A stretch of DNA of 64,000 nucleotides from Diploscapter coronatus (taxonomy: Eukaryota > Nematoda > Chromadorea > Rhabditida > Rhabditidae), in NCBI GenBank assembly GCA_964036155.1, contig OZ038423.1:71253249-71317248 (forward strand). The letters are read 5' to 3'. A model generated the notes under the pieces. That model had not been told where the DNA came from. It worked only from the letters and a program-made list of their open reading frames with translations, and did no database searches. Positions 36,901-50,100 of the stretch are shown here, one piece after another; position 1 is the first letter of the stretch; each line of letters begins with the position of its first letter. The translations under genes were made by a program, and so were the position numbers.

Positions 36901-37495
36901 CTTTTTCAGAGAACACCAGTTTTTTCGTGATTCAACATCGGTCGGCTCAAACCAAAGGGGCGTCACAACAGCAGGAGCGTCATCATCAGTTCGGCAGTAC
37001 GCCTCTGGTGAGGAGATCCGCCAGGTAAAATATTTGTATGGAGCCATTTAACATTAAATGTAAATGAAGACGTCTTTTCAAAGGTGCTATTTTTTACGAC
37101 GTCGCATTTCTGATGATGTGGCATTTTTGATAACGCCTATTCGACTATTTTATTGATGACGTCGTTTTAATAAAGCCGTTATATGTTTGATGACGCTGCT
37201 CCTAGGCGAGTTCATCGTCGTCTACCGCACTTCTCGTGGGGACAACACGCGGCTTCGTCAGCGCTCAACATCAACAACAGCAGCAGCAGCAATCAGTCAC
37301 GCATCTGGATAATGCACCCCGCGAGCCATCCAGGTGGCGTCATATTTTTAACTGAGAACATTATATATTTAAAAAAAAAAAACAAAACCCATGTTTTTAA
37401 ATGCGAACGTCACATACTAAAAAGGCGTCGTTTTCAGATTGGCGCCACCGACAATCGGCGTCTCAGTCAGCTATCCGTCAAAGGCTGGGCTCTAA
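30951..37495 (+). CDS. Large disordered/coiled-coil protein, unknown function
   Basis: About 23 phase-consistent exons encode roughly 900 residues, opening MHKLGREPTVRSSVLGEDRK after a CTTCTTAG acceptor at about 30918. Visible parts: an E/R/Q helix (ERERELEKERERLWKEQQEE, exon 31694-31919); an acidic segment NVAEVVQKMNSGDWPIRIEE running into a long charged helix (33556-34125); a possibly folded block ICLPFDLQSTLQRKLPENVK...LLLYFKGHRAVLNYLGIGLSEP (34470-34880); and a second conserved-looking block VDPRISEEIRNYRQREEELK (36320-36390). Gln repeats occur near 35955 and 37268, and the Ser/Thr-rich tail ends at 37495. The REEELKRSR block weakly recalls a short motif in MISP/AKAP2 cytoskeletal proteins, but I would not name it on that. 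It is likely a cytoplasmic scaffold. An alternative terminal exon lies at 35333-35422. Confidence 0.82.
32838..33012. mobile_element. Inverted-repeat element in intron of the 30951 gene
   Basis: GACCTAGGCAG at 32841-32851 and CTGCCTAGGTC at 32998-33008 are perfect inverted copies, and ACTTTC/GAAAGT extends the pairing after a 12-nt gap. The enclosed sequence is GC-richer than the surrounding intron. It may be a small non-autonomous element. Confidence 0.4.
35333..35422 (+). other. Alternative terminal exon of the 30951 gene
   Basis: This exon follows a TATTTAG acceptor, enters in phase 0 from the exon ending ...QAHRISK (35131), and reads QNLERTGTIPARSPSTAPNS to a TGA at 35420-35422. Its internal GT donor (after ...SAPP) would put the next exon out of frame. 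The upstream exon instead joins the exon at 35837 in phase 0. So it reads best as an alternative C-terminus giving a short isoform. Confidence 0.5.
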
Positions 37496-38130
37496 GCGCG
37501 TCGCGCGGAGAAGACGCTCCCACTGCAAAGTCTCCAAATTAGGACACATCTACTACCCGTCGAAGGCACCCGGATACGTGACGTTCTCGGAAATTGTCAC
37601 TAGCATTTTCTAAAAATAATAAAAGTAGTACGATAAGATGAAATGAAAATATTCCTAAATTCAAACCTTGGAATACTATTTGATATTTGTATCGTACTAG
37701 TTTCATTAGTTGCTCTTTCTAAAGATTATGTTGAAAATTGCATGACATAAAAATCTATGGTATGAAAGTAACATTTTAGGGAGGTCAAACATTGTCATGT
37801 AGTTGTTAATTTATTTTTTATTCCAATTCTCTCAAAGAAAACTCATTTATTCTCGAAATATTTACATTTACACAATTATCATGTATTCATAGCGGAACTG
37901 GACTGAATCGCGCGGAAATTTGTACTCTTTTAAATAAAGCAAAATCAAATAAATGTTATTCTAAAGGAATAGTTCAACTTTTATGAAGTCATTTTATCTC
38001 ATTCCATTTTGCTAAATTTGCGAGAACTTATTAAAAATTTAACTAAAGTTTAGTTAAAGTGAATAGGAATAAAAGCGATCTTACTAAAAAAATTGACGTC
38101 ACAGTTTCAAAACTCTGATCTAAAATCAAT
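37496..38130. other. Convergent intergenic region
   Basis: This lies between the 3' end of the 30951 gene and the 3' end of agrin. Putative AATAAA signals occur near 37617 (plus sense). I see no gene. Confidence 0.4.
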
Positions 38131-41100
38131 TTAAAGAGAGCACGAAGCTGGATGCTTCAGAGAAATTGCATCATGAAGTAGCGACAGATGGACTCCCCTA
38201 ATCTTCACCTTCCTGATGCACCCAATATAGGGGTTTTGCAGAGGCAGTGCTGACTCTTGACGTCCACCAATGTACACCACCCCGTTGGTGTTGAGTTGGG
38301 TGGATCCCGGCGTGGTGACGATTCTCAGGACTCGCCTACCGTCCACAGATAATTGACAGGTTCGGTCTCGCCTCAAATTTAAAATAGTTTAGTTTTAGCA
38401 ACTAAAAATCGTCGTTATTATTATTTTTCTTTTAGATTTTTCGAGATCATTTAGAAATATCGTGATATATTCATAAAATGAAAATGACTATCTAATCTAA
38501 CAATAGAATGTGCCCAATTAGTACTTGTAAAAGTCATTTCTTCACGCTAACCTTTGTTTTAGTTAATCATTTTGTGATATGATATTTTCAGAAATATTGT
38601 TCATTTTATGTTTTTTTGAAATATTATTGCATTTTTATCAGCGTTATCTATTTTAAAAATGGCAAAATTTTCCAAATGAGTGGCGAATGAAAGGACTTTT
38701 CTAGTATATTTTGAACTATCTAAATTTAAATTAACCCTAACCTTCTAATCTCGACTTTGTGCCATTCCTCATCATCTACGGTTACATTCGATGATACTGC
38801 TTTCAAATCGAGATCGTTTCCCAGATTCAGTCCAATGTGGAGTACGCCTTCGTGAATGAAGATCACCAAAAAGTCCCCAGATTCCTTCAAACTCCAAGAG
38901 GATTCATGCCAGAGGGTTCCGGACTGGGAATTGGTTCGGAACTCGAAAGAAAAGTCAGAAGTGTTGGAGGATGGGGTTCTGAAATAAAAGACTTTTTATA
39001 ATATAATAGAAGGATCACCCAGTTAGAAGGATTAGTTAATGGAAGTTCATCATTAAATGAGAATAGAAGAAAGATATCTCAAAACTATAAGTCGAAGTCG
39101 AACATAAAATAGAAAATAACTTATAATGAGATAGAAAACATAAATTTTCGATGAAAGTCTATTTTAGATTTTAAATATTAATTTATAAATAAATCTTACG
39201 TTCTATTGCCAGTATTCAAATAGGCGTATTCTTCATGGCCGTCGAAATATGCTGCAGAAGAATGGGCAGTGCCTTCTGAAAAAATTTAATTTTCAAAGCT
39301 TTTTTTAGATTTTAGACACCCTGAAAATTTTCTGTTCAAGTTTATTTCTACAAACGAGGTCCATTCAGAAAACCCCCAAATTAGCAAAAAAGCAAGAATT
39401 ATGCAAGGATTTGGCTGGGTTTCATATTGCCCAGGCTTCAACGAGAATAAGTAATTTGGAGGACTTTTTGCAAGAAAACTTGCTGGAAAACAACGTGGGA
39501 GTTCATATTTTGATCTTTTCGATCAAGATTTGAAACAAATAAATTTATTAGAAAAGGCATCAAATATAGAAAGAGATTAATTTTACCTTGCCTACAGATA
39601 CTCTGTTCGAAATCACGAACACAGAATCCCTGGTCGCAATTATCACAATCCTCATTATCTGCCCATTTTACGTCTCCGTAGGATTTGACCTAAAATATAA
39701 ATTAAAATATATAATTATTGATATAATGATATAGATGATTGATTAAATGATATATTATCATTGCTATCTCTTTTTCTGAACTGTTGAATATGATGGTCTA
39801 ATTTTAAAATTAAATTTTAATAATCGATATAATTATATAAACGACAATATTATAGATATATGCTATCAATATTATCTTTTTTTCTTAAATTGAAATGTTT
39901 TCCCTTTGCTTCCAGTCATTTATTCATTCTAGGTGTTAGTCCCGCCCCTATTTTGCAGGCTTCCCAAGTGTGGGTTCTTTCAGTAGAACACAAAACAGCC
40001 CCCTGCATAGGTTGGCTGTGTCAATATTGGATCTCCATGCTCCCTGACGTATTTAATTTTAAATACATCTTCCTATATTTATTCATGCTACTCATATCTA
40101 CAGATGCCTTTTTGATAGGTCAGTTTTTCATTTCAACTAAAATATCTCATTTTAAAAATTATGCTAACTTTAAATAAATATCTTTCGAATCTTTTTAATA
40201 GGTCAATTTGATTTTTTTTAAGTCCGCATATAAAATTATTTTGCTCGCTTTCGATATATTTTCTTTTATATGTGTGATGATAGATATGATATTTTATCAT
40301 GAGGAAAAAAGTAATTATTTAACCTACCATCTCTGCAAATACCTCTTTTAATAGATCAGTATGCTATATAAAAATTCAAAAATAGCGCATTATTTTGAAT
40401 TATATTCTATTTTCAATAGTTAGCATTTATTTTCGGCTGAAAAAAATTTTGACATTTATCATCTGAGCATAATTGACACGAGCAATGTCTTTTTCTACGA
40501 GGCGATATATAATTTATTTTTCCAAACGTAATTCACCATAATTACATCATCATCGTTTTTGGCATTTACTCCAAAGTTATTCATCTCATCGTTTGTCTAA
40601 TTTTCTACAAAAAATCTCGTTGCTTAGCCCTATGCATTATTATTTTTCGATAAGAAAAAATGATCATGGACACCCCTCTAAACTTTTCCATTATGACTGA
40701 AAACTGCCTAAATCTGATAACTAAATCATCTTTTTTCTAGCATATAAGCATGTGTGGGGATATAGAATCGTGACAGATCGAATTCATAAATAATGACTTT
40801 TCGCCAAACGCTTTCCAAAAGCGACGTTTTCAAAAAATGAAGCATAACCAGAAAAAGATGGGGTCAAAAATGAATGTTTCCAAAATTTTCTGCACAAAAA
40901 TCGGGCTCAGATTGTCTTATACAAAACCCGAATTGCATACATTTTGCCGAATTTTATGAACTTATCATCGAAGGCTGATCATGACATTTTCGAAAATATG
41001 AAATAATAGTTCAATATCAAAAAATAATCATGTTTTTTTTGAAATCAGGTGATTTTTAAGCTCAACTTTCACTTACTAGCGTCAGTTTTCATATTTTTCT

Positions 41101-44100
41101 AGCAGATGATATTTGTAAATGTGAGCTTAATTATCTAAAATGAAGCTTTTAGCGCGGGTGGCTCAAATTATGGTCGGCTTGGAAAATAATTATTTTTTGA
41201 GAAACTTGAAATATCCGAACATTCATATTTATCATGATACGTTTCTGAGTTCAGAATATGTAACCCTAAATTTCAGATTAATTATGATGAAAGCTCATAT
41301 TATTCATTTTTAGATGACCAATATGCACGTCTATTCGAAAGCCCGGGATCTCCAGGAATTGGTTCTCAAGTTAAAAGAGGATTTGATATACCCGAATCAA
41401 ATCTAGAACCGTATTCCGGATCTTCATCAGAGGACAAGCGCTCAGCGATCGGTCGTGCGAAAGTTTCCGCTTATTACCGATTTGGGAGAAGATAGAAGCA
41501 TCCTTCCAGTTTTTATTATTTTTTTATTTTTTCGAGCCAGGGATCAAATTTGTTATAATTATCATCATTTTCATAAAATTGCGCAAATCGTATGGCTTCT
41601 AGGGAATTCTATTCTTATTCTTACATTTTTAAGACTACAAAATTTTTCGAGGAAGCCAAACTTTGAGGGTGTCAGAGTCACTATTTTTGTAAATAAATAA
41701 AATTTCTATTGTTTTTATTTTATTTTACGTTTACCTGATCCAGATCCAGGGGGGTTTCGTTGATCACAACCAGGGCTAGGTTGCCGTCAAAATTGTCGCC
41801 CACGAACTGCTTTACTTTACTTGGTAAAATTGACTCCGAGTTGACGCCTCCAACGTAAACCGACTCAGAATTGATATCCAGATGGATTCCACCGGGCTTA
41901 AATTGAGACATATTAAAGCTAATAACAAATATATTTGACGATCAACTTTAGCTTAGCTTCATTTTAAAAATTAAAGTAGTTTTAGTATCCCTATATTTTA
42001 CATTTATTATGACATTATTATAATTCAATTATATGAACTGAAGCAAGCATATTTGAAAATTAACTTCAATTTTATTCAAGTTTGATTTTATTTGTGGTTT
42101 TGAATAGTCCTTATATCTTAATTATTGTGACTTTAAAACCCACAGTAGCTTCCTCAGATACAGAAGGCTCTTTGTTAACCTTCAAAGTGCCGTTTCTTCC
42201 GACCAGACTGAACTGCACTGTATTCCACTCTTTTTCGATTATAGAAGGACCCCTAAAATTCGAAAATCTTCTATTCTAATAGAAGATCTAATTTTACGTC
42301 AAAGTAGTCACTCCCGTGCCTAGATTCCAAGATACTTGAGGCTTTGAATTTTCTAGAACGATGGAAACGAAGTCGCCAGATGCTACTGAAGTCGAGCCCC
42401 AGTAAAATAGAAGTCCTAAAATTAATTTCCTTGGCCTAAATTTGCTCTTTGTTTGTTTAGAAACTTTCTTTATTGATCTAAAAATTCGAATATCTGATCT
42501 AAAATTCCTTTTTTCAAGAAAGTCATCTTTACCTTCTTCTTTTCTGCTCTTGAAGGTCACGGTAATCTGAGCGACAGTTCTAACATCTCCCGAGAAATTA
42601 TCGAATTTCAAAAATCCGCCGGAACCAGGGAAACCGATGACTCTGAGGTGAGCGGGAGGGCTATCTAAAATATTTCAAAATTATTTTACGATATTCTTAG
42701 CCTAAAAATGTAATGGAACTACTGAAAATGTATTCTACTATTTTATTCTCTTGACTTTTTACCTTTTATCATCAAATCTCGGTATCTGACTTTCTGGCTG
42801 TCGATTTCCAACTCTTCCAAATCCCCTATGAGTTGGTCGCCAGAAATCTTTCTGAAAACTCAAAAATTTTTTAATCCGAACTTCCGGATTTTGTATATCG
42901 TTTTAAATCCCTATTAATCGTTTTATTTTATGTTTAATATTCTAAAGGTCAAATGCCGAGCCAATTTTTCTTTGTTTATCTGGATGAAAACGTGAAATTT
43001 GAAGTTTGATTGTTTAAAAATTTCCCAAAAATACTCTTATCTAACTCTCCCTCTCTCTCTTTAGACCGGATATGAAATACCCGCTCTTTGGATGCAAACC
43101 GGGTTTGATATATATCTAGTGATAGGTATGTTAATTTTGAGGTGATATAGTTTGTTTTATTTTTGAAATTTAGTTATTTTCAAGTTCCCGAAAGATAGAC
43201 TTGAGTCATATCTATTCGAAGCATCGCGTCCCTTTAAACCGGATATGATATATGCTATTTTAGATTCAAACTGGACCTCTTGACATATCTCCGTTTTAAT
43301 CCTCCCCTCCCCGCTTACCTATCGCTTCCAATATGGAGAGTTTCGATTTTCTCGCCTTTGACGAACATCTTCTTCCGTCGCTCTTCACCATTCACATTTA
43401 GATTCAGATTATGCCCGTCCCACGTCAACTGAAGAAATTATAGATAAAGAGATTATATGAAACCTCTAGGGCAAATAAAACTCATCTATTAAGATGATAA
43501 ACACAATTTTAACTTTAACTAAAATTGAGTTTAAAATATCATGGTAAAAATTAAAAAAAGAACCTGAATTTCCACAAAACCACGAACTCGGTCCATAGAC
43601 TCCAGTGTCGAATTTCCGATTCTGAAAATTTAACGCCTTAAAAAATAATTTAAATTTGATTTAAACCTAATTTCAATCTGACCATTTCTCGCTGACAATC
43701 TAAATTCCTCTCCTCTTTCTCCTCTTCCATAAAGAATGACGTAGTCTTGTTGATTCGAGGAGTACTGTAATTGATATTCCAGCTTTTGAAATGTGTACAA
43801 GAGAATTTGATACTTTGACAGTGAATGAAGACATGGTTGTGATTCCACCTAATTCAGTGTAGACTTCAGACTGTCTGTTTAACGGGACGTTTAGAATGAC
43901 AGAAGATTGCTGCTCCGAAGTGATGCAGACACCCTTCAGACTCTTTTTGCCTTCCTCGCACTCACAAACACCACGACGTCCTGGGGAGTTTCGGCAGATC
44001 GCGTTCAGCTGAAGATTCAAATTTAATAGATCAGGATGATGAAGATCAGGCTATAATAATCCGACCTGAGCTAGAATTCGTTAACTACTATCTTTCAGCT

Positions 44101-47100
44101 AATTTCCTATTAAATTAATTTAGCAGTTCAGGACAATGGAAATCAAGAAAATTTGAGACTAAATTCGGAATAGCTCAAGAGTTATTCCCTATATTTATAT
44201 TTTCTGAAACAAGTGATGAAGTCCGACCTTTCTGCACTGAGAGTTGCGCCTGCATGACGATCCAAGTTTTCTCTCGATATGATCTTCATTCCTCTCCAGT
44301 CTATCTGCGATTTGCATTTCTTCTTGATCACAACTGCCAAGTGCCACAGGCACGGTGTCGGTTTGATGCTTGCAAGCGGTAGATTGAAGGTGATGAATAT
44401 TGTCGTATAAAACACCATCGGACCCACAAATCGACATGTTAGCAGCTAAATTTGAATAAATCATAATTATTCGCAATGATATATAATTTAGATAAATATT
44501 TCATCTTCACTCTAAAATATTACCTTAGCCCCTCTACTGAATTTAAGAAATACATAATTTTCAAATCAAATTTAAATGAATTTACCAATTTCCCACTCCC
44601 TGAAGCCCATATGTTTCGGGCAGACGCACATTGGGTGTCCTGAGGATACGATGCACTTCGCACCATGATGACACCTCATATTTATGCAATTCGAAGGAGC
44701 CTTGTACTCCACGGGATTCGTGCAGCCGTCTTCGCCAAATGCGAGGTCGTCTATCAAATTCATTTTACTTATTTTTCTGCTTTTTTCTTAAATGTAGCCT
44801 AATCATTAACTCTGAAGTTAATTTTAAACTTCGAATTTAGGCTACGCCCTTAGAGTAAAAAATTAACTTCTTGACTTAAAGATTAAAATTAATAAACAGT
44901 TAAACGAAATACCTGGACACTTGTTGCATTTCTGTCCTAAGACATTTGGCCTAAAATTTCACATGTCTAAGTCATTGCTCAATTGTTTTGATCTAGTGAA
45001 CAATTTCTTTCCTTGATAATTGAAACACCAATATCAGAAAGGCTTATGTGCAGACTAATAGTTCTCATTTATGGGTGTGCAAGAATTGTTTTTTCCAACC
45101 TTTATTTCGCCTACTTATTAAGGAATACGATTTTTTGATTTTGAGTAACAAATGAATTCAGACCTGCACTCGCATCTACCCGTCGTCTGATCGCAATCCG
45201 ATCGTGCACTCCCGAAAGCTGAACATCCACAAGGAGTGCAGGACACAGCCCCACGAGCTAGAAGATGCAGTCCCCAGAAGCCTGGCAGACACGCATCGCA
45301 CTTTTTCCCGCCTACGCCGGGTCGACATCTTTTAATACATGTAATAAGCTATGGAGACCAGCTTTTAATGATGATAAAATTTATGAAAGTACAAGCATTA
45401 GTGTTCAAACTAATAAATTTTAGCATGAAGATAGGATTTTTATTATGATAAATTTAATTTGAGGTTATACTCTTAGAATCGAAAAAGTGTTTCATGAGGG
45501 CTAGCTTTATAACATGATTTAATAGTTGAAAAATAAAATGACTATATTTAAAGATATGAAGTTCAACATGAAGATAAGCTTATATCATGGTCAAATATTG
45601 AAATTTAAATTATTCTTTCTATTAATATATTTAAAAAAAAAAAACCTTACTTGCACTGTCCTTTGTTATCGCATGTAGGTCCGTAAGCTCCCAATTTGTT
45701 GCATTGGCAGGAATCTAAAATTTATAATCTTACCCACTAAATCGACTTTTCTGACCCGAAAAATTTTTGCAGATCGAAATAAGTGGCTCAACGAAAATTT
45801 CTCTTTGCTCCCTACAGGATACGATATTGAGTTGGCACTGATTACGGTAGATATTCAAGTCCGAACCGCAGATAGGCGCATTTTTCGCGTCGTTACAGTG
45901 CGGGCATACACATTTTGCAGATTTCTCTTCCAGATAAGCTCCGAATTTACAGACTGGATATGATAACTTAAAAATTTGAGAATTGAGCCTAAGAGTGAAG
46001 AAAGGGAAAGCGTGCGGAAAGGTATTTTCTATTTTTTAGAAGATTAGGTATAAAGACCTACGCTATGATTCTAGTCTAAAATATTTGACACCGTATAAAT
46101 TTTATGTAGCTACCTAACTAATCTACATCATCTAAAAAAACGTAAAGACATACCTTGGAAAGTAGCCTGATTCGAACTGCACTGTTCCATAGATACCAAA
46201 GCTATCGGGGATCCTTTTTGACATGCGGCAAGCTAACAAAAAATGATATTTTCCAAAAAAAAAATCTCAAACCTCCGAGTGGCACTGTGACGCGTAAAAC
46301 ACTCCATCTGAAAATGAAGTAGTCTTTGAATTTTCTAAAAATCTTTCAAACTCACCCTCTCCACAGACCCTTTCCGATTCTGCCGGTTTTGATGGGCAGT
46401 GGAATGAGCAAACGCACTGACCGCCTCTGCATTCTTCTCCGTACTTGCAGTCCACGTTTTGACAGGCATCTTGAAAATTGTCACTTTTGAATTTTTTGGA
46501 AAAGTTCTTTTAGAAAGAAAATGATCGTTTTTTCTAACTTACCGCACTTCCCCTCAAACGCGACCACAATGAACTTGTTCTGTTGACAGGAACTTTTTCT
46601 CAAATGGCATTCACTGCTATATGTTACTCCATCCGTACCGCAGACGGGTTTTCTCTGGATTCGGATTTGCGTGAAAGTTCAATTTCTACCCTCCAAACCT
46701 CAAAAATCTCTTCTTCGTCTTCAGATTTCATCCAATTTGGGCACTCTGGGCATTGACATTTCGGCGAGTGAAGTCCATCCGCAATGCAGGAAGAATAGAA
46801 TTCGCATTTTCTTGATTCGCAGCCTTCTGAAGGGAAAATCAATCAATTCTGGGCGGAACTTATAATTCTTATTGCAATCTCACCGCATACTCCTCTGTAC
46901 TTGACGAACAGCTCTTTGCTCTCAGCACATGCCGTTTGTTTCATTCGACATTCGGATTGGTAGGTACGACCGTCGGATGCGCAGACCTAAAATTTAGATA
47001 ATATAAATTTCTTGTCAAAATTTCTATGCAAGTTTTTCATCTTTTTCGAAAATTCGAGTGGGCATGATAATATTCCGTCAAAACTAAATAATGATACCTA

Positions 47101-50100
47101 ATATATCCTAAATTTTAGATAAGTATACCTCTTTGAGTTCGTGATCACACAGCGGACAGACGCACTTCTTCTTTCCATCGATAATCGCGCAAACCTTAGG
47201 GGCAAGACAGGCATCATCAGCGGCGCATAGGCCTGATCCTAAATTGATAGTTTTTCATTTTTATTTATTTATATTTTCAATTTACCACAGGCACCATTGT
47301 GCTTAACGCTGATCGTAGCATTTGTTCTACAGGCAGTTCGCTCCATCTCGCACTCGCTTTCGTAGGTTACTCCGTCCTAAATTTTGTGATTTTTCGAATC
47401 TAGATATTTTAATTTGATCATGATGATATGGCAATAAACTCATACAGAATCCTTCTGAAAAGTTTACGTAGATTTCAGGGGCAATACTATATAAATATCA
47501 TTACATGATTCAAGAAGATTCTTAATGAATCATTTTCGTTCAGTTCTTCGAAGGACTAATTTAAATGAATAGAATTCAATTACCGTCCCACAAACAGGCT
47601 TGACGATCTGAGGGCATTTCTCTCTGCATCTACACTCCGCTTTATGATCCGACAGAATATGGCATTCGCTGTTTGATTTGCACTTCTTTGCGGAACAGGG
47701 GTTCTTTTTCTCGTCACAAGGACCCTAAACATGGGTCATTTTAAGACAACTCAAACTAAAGAGAGGGAGAGAAATTTGGGCTGGAAAAGGTCTTCTTTTA
47801 TTTCTTCAAATTAAGATCTTTTTAAATTACCTGGGAATAAACATCAACGTCACGAGATTCGCGACAGGCCGTAGTCTTCAAGAGACAGTTATTGGTGTAG
47901 GTTCTGAGTTTTTCATTTCACCATAAATAAAAAAAAAAACTGATCTTCCTCGTTTAATTTAAATAGTTCTCATTCGTTTACAAAAACGATATAAAAAAAA
48001 CAAAAATCAACATTCCATCAACTTACCGCCCATCTGTTCCACAGACCGGTTCATAGCTCAGCGGGCACTGTTGGGAGCATCTGCAGGAGGCCTTCCTGTT
48101 TGTATCCACGATGCAGGACAGTCCAAACGGGCAGACTTTTCCCTCACAAGGGTCGCATTTGCCGTGGTATCTAAATCTCGAAAATACATCTATCTATTTC
48201 TGTAAACTGCATAGTTGTTGGGCGGAACCTACTCTTAAACCTTAAAAAGGACAAAAAAGACTACGCCCGTTAAAATATGCAGTATTACATAAATATATAA
48301 GCTATTTAAAATGTGTCATACTTCAAAGTAATGTTCGTCTTGCTCTCACATGCTTGCTTTTTCAGATGGCAAAGAGAGGGGTAGTCAATCCCTGCTGTTG
48401 AGCAGACTGGGGAGGAATCGACTGAATTCAAATAATCAAGTACACCATTTTGACAAAAGTTCGCACATTTTATTCAGTAACAAAAACTGTCAAGTCCACT
48501 TAGTTCATACACAAACAGTTCGTGAGACTTTTGAGCGTTTTTTTTTAGAAAATAATTTGAAGAAACTTTTCGATGAAAATCAATTTATGCGGGTATTTAA
48601 AAGAAAAAAATGAATGCCTGAATCTCCATAGTTAGGACAACTCTCCGGACAGGTGCACTTGGCAGAAAGCAGTCCCTTTTCCTGAGTCACGACACAATCC
48701 TCTCCCGGTCCGCAACGCAGATCGTCGCAGGGGTTGCGCTTCTCTAAATCCCTATCCTTCATATAATAATGGCCGACTAGTCTGGAGTGATAGTGAGTGA
48801 GGTGAATATGGTTTTTGTACGTACAACTTCTCAAAATTCCTGTCATAACTTTGGATCTAATCTGCATAAAACCCCTAAATTTAACCTCGGGGATATCTGT
48901 AGCAAGCTGCGCATAGCGCTAGGGAAATTATCGAAATTATTAGCGTTTTAAATATTAGCATTTTCGAGTGCGAAGCTATAAAACCACTAGCAAATATCTA
49001 GCATCTAGCACATCTGGAATATTGCATGTCAAGATCGAGGCTTTATCTTCTATCCTCTATATCTCTCTCGATCCTCCTCCCTATATCCCTTTCCATTTAC
49101 TTGGCCCAGTCAATTTTCGACTAGCATCGCAGAAGCCTCAACTTCGTGCCCTTTTCATCTAATTTCCCTTTCCTTTTTGACATCTGAAACGAAAATATGC
49201 CGGCGGCAAAGAAGACATTCTATAATAAGAGTATAAGAAATTTTTTCCTTCTTTTGGCAAACTACTAAAGTAACCAAAAGTAGCCTTTTGGCAATATCAT
49301 GGCTTTCGTTTTTTTTCTTGAATGCTAAGAAATTATATTCTTCCTATCAAGAATGATAACGATAGTAAGGCACTAAGAAAATAAAGTTTTTTTCCCTAAA
49401 TTATCAAAGTTCCCATATGTCTCTCATTCTCCGGCCCTAGTTCGACCCTATGTTTGTATATCTTTCCGGTTGACCTCGGGTTTGCTTGCGACGGGATTAT
49501 TTGCGGCTATGCAAATTGGGGCTAGTCAACCGGCTGCCGTTAAGTCAAACCAAAAACACTGCCGAGAGCGAAACGATGAAACTAGGCTTAGAACTTAGAA
49601 GCTGTACTATTTTACAAATCACTTAAAAAATACAAACCTTTAACAATTCGAATAAAAATTTCAGATTTATTTTCCTTAACATTTGTATTATTTTGTTGAA
49701 TTTTGACGTATTTCTTGCGGTTTTGCCCAAGTTTGTAGTACAACCCTCAAAATAGTAGTGGCGGCTCTTTTTATGAATGACATAATTGCCAAGGGCCCTT
49801 CAAAACGAGGGGATTAGTGTGAGAGGTTTCGGACTTACGACATGCGGTCCTGGACACTGGTCGCAGTGGGAGACCAGGGTGAAGTCCAGCTTCTCGGTTC
49901 AAAATACAAGCACGTATCGATAAATGGCAGAGAGATTGATAGGTTACATTGTCTGAAAATGATAATTTCATTATCGTATAATGATCTGAAATAAAATATT
50001 CTATAATTTGTCGAATTTAGTTTAAACTGAGAAAAATATGCCTGATCCACAAACTGGAGACCCAAATTCCGACTTGCATGAGGTCCTGCATTCACATTGA

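Noticed and set aside
48968..49162. 64-codon plus-strand frame in an agrin intron, tested as a second nested peptide gene
   Set aside because: No signal peptide, no dibasic cleavage sites and no amidation signal.
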